Source: Candidatus Nanoarchaeia archaeon
GTDB lineage: Archaea > Nanoarchaeota > Nanoarchaeia > SCGC-AAA011-G17 > JAFCDX01
Assembly (NCBI GenBank): GCA_028717785.1
Contig: JAQUND010000050.1
Location: forward strand, 1-10,395
Direction: 5' to 3'
DNA: 10,395 nucleotides
The translations under genes were made by a program, and so were the position numbers. Positions 5,998 through 10,395 of this stretch are shown here, piece after piece. Every line of letters begins with the position of its first letter. The stretch's first letter is position 1. The notes beneath the pieces were generated by a model. That model was not told the DNA's origin, made no database searches, and saw only the letters and a program-made list of their open reading frames with translations.

Positions 5998-6078
5998 TGC
6001 TCTTGACAGGACTTGAACCTGCACGGTTTTCACCGGTAGATCTTAAATCTACTGCGTCTGCCATTCCGCCACAAGAGC
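5998..6078 (-). tRNA. tRNA-Leu(TAA), class II
   Basis: The acceptor is GCTCTTG/CAAGAGC, the D stem GCG/CGC, the anticodon stem GTAGA/TCTAC with loop TTTAAGA (anticodon UAA), the variable arm CGGT-GAAA-ACCG, the T arm loop TTCAAGT, and A73 as expected for leucine. CCA is not encoded. It reads UUA, likely a heavily used codon in this AT-rich genome. It begins directly after the stop codon of the zinc-ribbon gene and ends 3 bp before tRNA-Ser(CGA). Confidence 0.95.
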
Positions 6079-6567
6079 TTATCGATATCCAAAAATTCTA
6101 GCTAAATCTACTAATTCTTTTATTTCTTTATAAAACTCTTCTGTACTTTTCTTTTTTAAACCAGTTAAAGATTTACTAACAGCATTTCCATTAAAATTAA
6201 TATGTTCTGTCGGTCCATAACAAGAACAATGAGATAAATTAAAAACATACCAACCATCATCTTTTAAAGCTATCATAGCACCAGATCCTTCATAAGGCGC
6301 TGTTGCATACCAATAAAACGCTGTTGTAATGTTATATGCATTTAATTTTTCAATATCATAATTATTTAATTTACTAATAGTATAACCACCATAATTGTTT
6401 AAACTGTTAGGAATATGATCTAATTCAACAAATCTTTTAACAAATAAATCACTTGATACATTTGGTTTATTATCATATATTTGTACAAGATCATCAATAA
6501 GGCATCCACAATCACAACAATATTTATGTGAACTATCTTGCTCAAATCCACAACTAGGACATATCAT
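6079..6567 (-). CDS. Zinc-ribbon protein with HCSCYGP domain, 162 aa
   Basis: Function unknown. The N-terminus is a zinc ribbon: C3-x-x-C6 (CPSCG) and C17-x-x-C20, with extra Cys at 18 and 22. A charged linker leads to a C-terminal domain in which YEGSGAMIALKDDGWYVFN is followed by the striking H113-C-S-C-Y-G-P119 motif. I recall similar YEGSG...HCSCYGP segments in other phage and bacterial proteins of unknown function, but could not check this. The Cys/His pair could bind metal or form a reactive site. The ATG is 12 bp after the lipoprotein stop, with AAAGGAA as ribosome binding site, and the stop codon touches the first base of tRNA-Leu(UAA), so it is part of a mixed protein and tRNA operon. 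Confidence 0.85.
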   Translation of the reverse strand: MICPSCGFEQDSSHKYCCDCGCLIDDLVQIYDNKPNVSSDLFVKRFVELDHIPNSLNNYGGYTISKLNNYDIEKLNAYNITTAFYWYATAPYEGSGAMIALKDDGWYVFNLSHCSCYGPTEHINFNGNAVSKSLTGLKKKSTEEFYKEIKELVDLARIFGYR

Positions 6568-6579
6568 ATTTATTTCCTT

Positions 6580-6768
6580 TCAAAACTTAGTTATTACTTT
6601 TAAGTTACCATTTTTTAAAGTATCAATTTTAACTATTTTAACACCGTTTTTCTGCCACTGTTCTATAAAATGAATATCAGATTTATTTACGGTAACAGTA
6701 CTTATATGAGTATTAGTATGACTACAACTTAAAAATAAACATATGAATAAAAGTATAATATATTTCAT
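6580..6768 (-). CDS. Small lipoprotein, 62 aa
   Basis: The first 14 residues (MKYIILLFICLFLS) form a short signal peptide ending in a lipobox, L-F-L-S-C15, so Cys15 should be lipidated after signal peptidase II cleavage. The mature part has only about 48 residues, with no recognisable domain; it is polar, with a short amphipathic tail (GVKIVKIDTLKNGNLKVITKF). AAAGGAG lies eight bases before the ATG. Phages encode small lipoproteins as superinfection-exclusion factors (the T5 Llp type) or as outer-membrane spanin subunits. Without a partner i-spanin next to it, exclusion or receptor masking seems at least as likely, but neither is shown. The gene sits between tRNA-Leu(CAA) and the zinc-ribbon gene. 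Confidence 0.85.
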   Translation of the reverse strand: MKYIILLFICLFLSCSHTNTHISTVTVNKSDIHFIEQWQKNGVKIVKIDTLKNGNLKVITKF

Positions 6769-6792
6769 TTTTAATCTCCTTTATATTTAAAA

Positions 6793-6874
6793 TGCTACTG
6801 GAGAGACTTGAACTCTCAATCCATTTAGGCATATATTTTTGAGATATACGTGTATGCCCTTCCACCACAGTAGC
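6793..6874 (-). tRNA. tRNA-Leu(CAA), class II
   Basis: The acceptor is GCTACTG/CAGTAGC, the D stem GTG/CAC, and the anticodon stem TATAT/ATATA with loop CTCAAAA, giving anticodon CAA (reads UUG). The variable arm is short, with only CC/GG paired; the T arm is GAGAG-TTCAAGT-CTCTC, and base 73 is A as for leucine. CCA is not encoded. The gene begins three bases after the stop codon of the TerD-like gene. Confidence 0.93.
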
Positions 6875-6877
6875 TTA

Positions 6878-8839
6878 TTATTTAGTTAATAACTTTATAA
6901 AGCTTTCTTTAGTAATATTTTCCGGTGACAAATCAATATCTATTTTATCATCCTTATTAACAACTATTTTTGCACCAGCATCTTTTAATATTTCTTTTAA
7001 ACTTACAGATCCTTTAAAATAGTTTATAAAGTAATTTAATGTATGTTTAGAAACTTCATTATTTGAAGAAGTTATATTTCTTCCTCCATCAAATTCACTA
7101 AAGTAAAAACGACATGTATTAGGTGATATATCAATAAATCCTAATACTTTTTGTTTTTTATTTATTTTAGTTTTAGCAATACATATAGATTCGTTTGGAT
7201 CTATCATATAATTTTTATTAAATTCATCCTTTTTCTTTTTAGCAACAACAATTTTAAATGGAACTTCAGCCTCTTTGAGATATTCAAAATTAAAGAAATT
7301 AAGCATTAAAAGATATTGACCTTTTGCTTGTTTTTGAACATAAAACAATTCGCTCGCTCCTTTTGGTAAAGGTGCTGTTGTATTATCACCAGAAAACATA
7401 ATATCTGCTTTGTCTGAACGATAATAAGAATCCCATCCATATTTCTTATCAATAGATAATAAAGAAAGATCTAAATCAATTCTATCATTATCATACCAAC
7501 TATCTGAATTCTTAGATTCATTACCATTTAAATTATTCCAATGAACTCCAACAACCATATCAGTAGGCACAGTAACATAAGAGCCTGATGGAATATTACC
7601 TGTAAACTGTTTTTCAGTTGCTGGTAATGCATATTCTATATCTTTTGGTATGTAAATAACTTTATTTTTAACATTATCACTTATATCATGAGCTATAGAA
7701 TCCTTTAATATCTTAATCAATTTATTAATTTTAACAGCTTGATGTTCAAATGAAAAATCTGTAGCATAAGAAGATCCATTACGAACTTTATAGACTATAG
7801 ATTCAGCATCTGATAAACGATAATTTAATGCATATAATAGTCTAACTTTTCTAAAAACATTAACTTTTGATACCTCTTTCTGAAATGTTTCTAAATTGAT
7901 AGTCTTATTATTTTTCAATTGGGCTGTAATAGTATTCAAGTAATCCTGATGCATTGGCTTATGATGTATATCTGCATATCTTCTAAGTTCATTAATATAT
8001 CCTGACATTTTATCGTGTTGCTTAAATGCAAGAAATATTGGTTTGAAACGTAAAAATATCTCTGATAACTTAGGAAGCCCATAAGCCTTTTCATATTGTT
8101 TAAAATATTTTATTGTGTTTTTTCTATCTCCACTTAATTTAATTTTATCAATAACAATACGGTTTTTAATCAATAAAGTTGTTTGTGTAGCCTTAAATAA
8201 TATATAACGTAAAAATTCAATTGGTTCTGATGGAACTAAGTCTAACTTATCATATAAGGCTATTTTAACTTCTTTATTTTTAACAGCAATAATTTCTTGT
8301 TCTGTAATTTTAAGAATATTACATATTTCAATACAATCATTAACGCTTTGTTCTGATAATGCAACTCCTGAATTCAACAGATTTAAAATCTTTTCTTTGA
8401 TCTGCTCAATAGTATAACCACGAATAATAGACAACTTTATTTTATCATCTTTAATATCCGGTATCTGTAATTTTTCAGAAGGTATATAAACCGCATTTGG
8501 ATCCGCAATACCTAATGATTCATATCCATATGTTGTAATATAATGAATAAGCTGTTCTATAATTAATTGATTAATATCAGCCGTTGCAACTTTCTTCCAT
8601 GACTTATGAAACGAACTATTCATCTGATCTGGTGTTAATCCAACTTCTTTTTCAACCAATTGAATATAACCATTTAATTCTTCTTCATCAACATTAGAAT
8701 ATATTTCTGGTGCAAAAACAAAACCCCTGCTTATAGTCTGTTTAAGAACATTAGCAGGAACTTTTTTCTTAGACTTTTTAATTGAATTAACAACAACGGC
8801 GTTAAACAATCTGATTACTGCAGCTTTTGGCAATGACAT
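6878..8839 (-). CDS. Large protein with C-terminal TerD-like domain, 653 aa
   Basis: Residues ~1-400 are helical and charged, with a basic stretch KKSKKK near 21-26; I find no nuclease or nucleotide-binding motif there. From ~420 the pattern changes to beta-rich and resembles a TerD-family domain: VGVHWNN (430-436), D452-R-I-D-L-D-L-S-L, then MFSGDNTTAP (481-490) and GASELFYV (494-501), matching the TerD plan in which DLD acidic residues bind calcium. TerD proteins belong to tellurite and chemical-stress systems that are linked to phage defence in bacteria. The layout, a long helical part followed by TerD, recalls bacterial TerD-associated proteins, but I cannot confirm homology. The start is fixed by AAGGAG seven bases upstream. 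Its leader holds three structured RNAs and a sigma70-type promoter, so expression may be early and RNA-controlled. Confidence 0.75.
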   Translation of the reverse strand: MSLPKAAVIRLFNAVVVNSIKKSKKKVPANVLKQTISRGFVFAPEIYSNVDEEELNGYIQLVEKEVGLTPDQMNSSFHKSWKKVATADINQLIIEQLIHYITTYGYESLGIADPNAVYIPSEKLQIPDIKDDKIKLSIIRGYTIEQIKEKILNLLNSGVALSEQSVNDCIEICNILKITEQEIIAVKNKEVKIALYDKLDLVPSEPIEFLRYILFKATQTTLLIKNRIVIDKIKLSGDRKNTIKYFKQYEKAYGLPKLSEIFLRFKPIFLAFKQHDKMSGYINELRRYADIHHKPMHQDYLNTITAQLKNNKTINLETFQKEVSKVNVFRKVRLLYALNYRLSDAESIVYKVRNGSSYATDFSFEHQAVKINKLIKILKDSIAHDISDNVKNKVIYIPKDIEYALPATEKQFTGNIPSGSYVTVPTDMVVGVHWNNLNGNESKNSDSWYDNDRIDLDLSLLSIDKKYGWDSYYRSDKADIMFSGDNTTAPLPKGASELFYVQKQAKGQYLLMLNFFNFEYLKEAEVPFKIVVAKKKKDEFNKNYMIDPNESICIAKTKINKKQKVLGFIDISPNTCRFYFSEFDGGRNITSSNNEVSKHTLNYFINYFKGSVSLKEILKDAGAKIVVNKDDKIDIDLSPENITKESFIKLLTK

Positions 8840-8857
8840 ACAAACACTCCTTATAGG

Positions 8858-8906
8858 AAAGCGGATAGTATTATGGTAGTTTTTTATTAGGAACTATCTT
8901 TGCTTT
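8858..8906 (-). ncRNA. Structured RNA element 3 of 3, next to the SD
   Basis: The outer stem AAAGC/GCUUU and inner stem GAUAGU/ACUAUC are separated by an A-rich bulge (AAA opposite C). The loop begins UCCUAAUAAAA and ends with AUAAU, as in the other two copies. It ends five bases before the AAGGAG ribosome binding site of the 653-aa gene, so its folding could affect translation. No known RNA family recognised. Confidence 0.7.
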
Positions 8907-8919
8907 AATTTTCAAAAAG

Positions 8920-8979
8920 ATGAAAGGCGAAAGGTAATTATCTCCAATGATTTTATTAGGAACCTTTTATGCCTTTCAT
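8920..8979 (-). ncRNA. Structured RNA element 2 of 3
   Basis: The outer stem AUGAAAGGC/GCCUUUCAU is 9 bp and perfect. The inner stem is AAGGU/ACCUU. Between them lie AUAA on one side and UC on the other, as in element 1. The loop begins UCCUAAUAAAA and ends GAUAAUU. The stems differ in sequence from elements 1 and 3 but keep pairing, which supports a selected RNA structure. Confidence 0.72.
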
Positions 8980-8986
8980 AATTAAA

Positions 8987-9040
8987 GGGCGAGAAGTATT
9001 ATCTATTAACAGTAGGTTTTATTAGGAACTTCTTTTGCCC
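8987..9040 (-). ncRNA. Structured RNA element 1 of 3
   Basis: The outer stem GGGC/GCCC and inner stem GAAGU/ACUUC are separated by AAAA on the 5' side and UC on the 3' side. The loop begins UCCUAAUAAAA and ends GAUAAU. It lies about 17 nt after the predicted start of the sigma70-type promoter, so it would be near the 5' end of the transcript. Confidence 0.72.
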
Positions 9041-9063
9041 ATTATTTTTCAAAGAACATTACA

Positions 9064-9092
9064 AATATAACATCTTCTTATTTCTATGTCAA
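9064..9092 (-). promoter_or_regulatory. Sigma70-type promoter for leader RNAs and 653-aa gene
   Basis: A perfect -35 box TTGACA (9092-9087) is followed after 17 bases by TATATT (9069-9064), one base off the -10 consensus. Transcription would start near 9057, just before the first RNA element. The -35 box begins three bases after the CCA of tRNA-Ser(UGA). This would be used by the unmodified host polymerase, hence early. Confidence 0.7.
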
Positions 9093-9095
9093 TGT

Positions 9096-9189
9096 TGGCG
9101 GTGAGTGAACGATTTGAACGTTCGAATCCCATATTTGAGATTTTTAGTTTTCAGGACTAACGCCATAAGCCAGACTCGGCCAACTCACC
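9096..9189 (-). tRNA. tRNA-Ser(TGA), class II, CCA encoded
   Basis: The acceptor is GGTGAGT/ACTCACC, the D arm has GCC/GGC with G18-G19, and the anticodon stem TTAGT/ACTAA holds loop CCTGAAA, giving anticodon UGA. A long variable arm pairs AATCTC with GGGATT around AAATAT, then the T arm GAACG-TTCAAAT-CGTTC. Discriminator G73 and encoded CCA fit serine. Base 33 is C instead of the nearly universal U. It follows GroES by 10 bp. Confidence 0.92.
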
Positions 9190-9199
9190 GTAATATTAT

Positions 9200-9493
9200 T
9201 TATTCCTCTACAGCATAAACATCAGTATCAGCTAACAACAGCTTTATTGGATTACCAGAGATATCAAACTCTATACCCATTCCGGAGTTTTTTAGAAACC
9301 ATGCAATTTGACCTACTTTAATATCCATTTCAATTCTTTGAGCATTCTGGTAATGACCCTTACCAACTGAAACTACCTTACCTTTTTGATAAGGCTGAAC
9401 TTTGGACGGCATAAACAATCCGGCTGCTGTCTTCATACTTTCTTCTTCTTTAATAACTTCTACAATGACCTTGTTATAAAGAGGAACTAACAT
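9200..9493 (-). CDS. groES: GroES-like co-chaperonin, 97 aa
   Basis: This is the Cpn10/GroES family lid of the chaperonin chamber; it forms a heptameric ring that caps GroEL and closes the folding cage. Its length is the family norm. PLYNKVIVEVIKEEES matches the first strands. The mobile loop at residues 17-31 (SMKTAAGLFMPS) carries the hydrophobic LFM where bacterial GroES has IVL, the tripeptide that binds GroEL. KGKVVSVGKG (38-47) and KVGQIAWFL (59-67) are the other signature parts, and DTDVYAVEE closes the fold. It resembles bacterial GroES more than T4 gp31, which does the same job for the T4 capsid protein. AGGAG lies just before the ATG, and a TATAAATA late promoter is at 9525-9532. 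It sits among tRNA genes, with tRNA-Ser 10 bp after its stop. Confidence 0.94.
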   Translation of the reverse strand: MLVPLYNKVIVEVIKEEESMKTAAGLFMPSKVQPYQKGKVVSVGKGHYQNAQRIEMDIKVGQIAWFLKNSGMGIEFDISGNPIKLLLADTDVYAVEE

Positions 9494-9524
9494 AAGTAAA
9501 TCTCCTGTTAATGGTTTAAATTGA

Positions 9525-9532
9525 TATTTATA
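9525..9532 (-). promoter_or_regulatory. T4-type late promoter box, groES-like gene
   Basis: Exact TATAAATA on the minus strand lies 32 bp before the ATG at 9493, in the gap after the Cys-anticodon tRNA. It would make the co-chaperonin and the following tRNA-Ser late transcripts. Confidence 0.65.
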
Positions 9533-9562
9533 ATATAATATATTCTTTAATAAAAATCAAAT

Positions 9563-9652
9563 TGGAACTCGTGGTGAGATTCAAACTCACGACCCGTTTT
9601 GGGCTTATGACGGTTTTGCGGACCGTTGCCTTATCAACTTGGCTACACGAGT
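9563..9652 (-). tRNA. Unusual class II tRNA with Cys anticodon GCA
   Basis: The acceptor is ACTCGTG/CACGAGT, the D arm GCC/GGC, the anticodon stem ACGGT/ACCGT with loop CCGCAAA, and the T arm GTGAG-TTTGAAT-CTCAC; discriminator U73 and CCA are encoded. GCA plus U73 are the main cysteine identity signals. The variable region is 19 nt with a GCCC-AAAAC-GGGT hairpin, a class II feature that bacterial tRNA-Cys lacks. Base 33 is C. A19 and U56 replace the usual G19-C56 tertiary pair as a matched change. Confidence 0.82.
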
Positions 9653-9658
9653 ATATTT

Positions 9659-9732
9659 TGGTTGGCATTAATGGAATTGAACCATTATCCTCAGCTTCAA
9701 AGACTGTCGCACTACCGTTGTGCTAAATGCCA
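9659..9732 (-). tRNA. tRNA-Gln(TTG), CCA encoded
   Basis: The acceptor TGGCATT/AATGCCA begins with U1 as is typical for glutamine tRNAs. The D stem is GCAC/GTGC, the anticodon loop CTTTGAA gives UUG (reads CAA), the variable region is short, the T arm is AATGG-TTCAATT-CCATT, and ACCA is encoded. Pair 27-43 is A-A, a mismatch. The first 10 bases overlap the end of the RNA ligase gene, whose TAG stop uses tRNA bases 8-10. Confidence 0.9.
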
Positions 9733-10395
9733 GTTATTTTATTTAAATAAGTAAACCAATATGTTTTTGCTTTAGCTGATATAAAAGATCCTATTTTCTT
9801 AACATCAATACCATTTTTAACTATCGTATCCATTTCTTCCTTAATAACATCTTCAAAAACCCATCGTATATAAGTTCCAGTAGACTTCATTTCATATGGA
9901 ACTCCTAACTCTTTCATCTTATCTATACCTTGTTTCATTCTATTCTCTGTTACTGCATATTCTACAAACTCTCTTATATTATTAACTTCTTCAACATCAA
10001 TAGAAGCTAATTTTTTAACCTTACTATTTTGATGCTTTTCTCCTTTTACCTTAAATATATATCTAGTTGTATCGTTTATATATTCCCATACACATCCTTC
10101 ACCTACACCTTCAATACCAAAATATTTACCAACAGGGCATTGTGCTTCAACTTTCTGTGTAAGTTCAACTAATTTATTTTGTGCTATTTCAGGTTCGTTA
10201 AAGTTAATATCTAACTCATAATTCTCAAACTGATATATATTAAATACTCTATGTTCTTCATCCTTTAAATGCTTATAATTTCTCATATCCTGATATACAT
10301 CGTCTATTTTTACAGCAAACAAAACCCACATCTTAGGTAATGAACTAATTGCTACTCCTTTTTGTATACCTTGACCACACCATTCTCCGTATATA
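9723..10395 (-). CDS. RNA ligase, C-terminal part (5' end beyond window)
   Basis: This is an ATP-dependent RNA ligase that seals 5'-phosphate and 3'-hydroxyl RNA ends by a nucleotidyltransferase mechanism. The frame is open to the window edge, so the internal Met at 10331 is not the start. The added upstream codons read YGEWCGQGIQKGVAI, matching motif III (GE-x-x-G) of the Rnl2/DRB0094-type phage ligases. Further on are motif IV, IEGVGEGCVWE, and motif V, FKVKGEKH, with the two essential lysines. The motif I lysine (KxDG) must lie outside. About 80 helical residues follow motif V. It runs straight into tRNA-Gln, sharing 10 bp. In T4 such ligases repair tRNAs cut by host anticodon nucleases; the tRNA neighbourhood suits that role. 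Confidence 0.93.
   Translation of the reverse strand, partial: IYGEWCGQGIQKGVAISSLPKMWVLFAVKIDDVYQDMRNYKHLKDEEHRVFNIYQFENYELDINFNEPEIAQNKLVELTQKVEAQCPVGKYFGIEGVGEGCVWEYINDTTRYIFKVKGEKHQNSKVKKLASIDVEEVNNIREFVEYAVTENRMKQGIDKMKELGVPYEMKSTGTYIRWVFEDVIKEEMDTIVKNGIDVKKIGSFISAKAKTYWFTYLNKITGI

Noticed and set aside
8858..9040. CRISPR array or simple direct repeats
   Set aside because: Only a 13-nt core is shared among the three copies, spacing is uneven and the stems differ in sequence while keeping pairing. This fits repeated RNA structures, not CRISPR.
8858..9040. Tandem preQ1-I riboswitches or a T-box leader
   Set aside because: The GGUUCCUAAUAAAA segment in element 2 recalls the preQ1-I loop, but the C-rich segment and A-rich tail of that pseudoknot are missing, and no T-box AGGGUGG sequence or specifier arrangement is present.
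9600..9621. Reading the odd class II tRNA as tRNA-Leu(CAA)
   Set aside because: The stem ACGGT/ACCGT fixes the 7-nt loop as CCGCAAA, so the anticodon is GCA. Taking CAA would need a shifted, poorly closed loop, and base 73 is U rather than A.
10329..10331. Internal ATG as start of the RNA ligase
   Set aside because: The frame continues upstream to the window edge and encodes the conserved YGEWCG motif III, so the true start is outside the window.

Overview
The window looks like part of a low-GC, T4-like tailed phage (myovirus) genome. All genes lie on the minus strand, are tightly packed and mostly carry strong Shine-Dalgarno sequences (AGGAG/AAGGA). They include phage-type functions: an RNA ligase, a GroES-like co-chaperonin, an Hsp20, a DNA methyltransferase, an HNH nuclease and seven tRNAs. 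The octamer TATAAATA, the T4 late-promoter consensus, occurs six times on the minus strand and never on the plus strand in my by-eye scan; five of the six sit shortly before a gene start. The strong SDs and one sigma70-like promoter (TTGACA-17-TATATT) argue against a Bacteroidetes host. I cannot name the host.

Layout in the direction of transcription (high to low coordinates). (1) 9.6-10.4 kb: the C-terminal part of an RNA ligase, entering from outside the window, whose last 10 bp are also the first 10 bp of tRNA-Gln; then a strange class-II tRNA with a Cys anticodon. (2) 9.1-9.5 kb: GroES-like gene with its own late promoter, then tRNA-Ser(UGA). (3) 6.9-9.1 kb: a sigma70-type promoter, three tandem structured RNA elements with compensatory base changes, and a 653-aa protein with a TerD-like domain. 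(4) 5.8-6.9 kb: tRNA-Leu(CAA), a small lipoprotein, a zinc-ribbon protein, then tRNA-Leu(UAA), tRNA-Ser(CGA) and tRNA-Ser(GGA). (5) 4.3-5.8 kb: a DNA methyltransferase followed at once by an HNH endonuclease. (6) 1.1-4.3 kb: five late genes of unknown function whose N-termini share an aromatic-[LF]-x-E motif resembling T4 capsid-targeting leaders. (7) 0-1.1 kb: hsp20 with an elaborate leader and flanking complementary 15-mers, then two small membrane-protein genes.

How it may work together (inference): Hsp20 and GroES, both behind late promoters, would assist folding of virion proteins. The five leader-bearing proteins may be packaged into the prohead and trimmed by a phage protease. The RNA ligase and the tRNA set fit a tRNA supply and repair module. 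The least explained part is the block at 8.84-9.09 kb: three covarying hairpins with a conserved GUUCCUAAUAAAA loop segment, forming most of the leader of the TerD-like gene.
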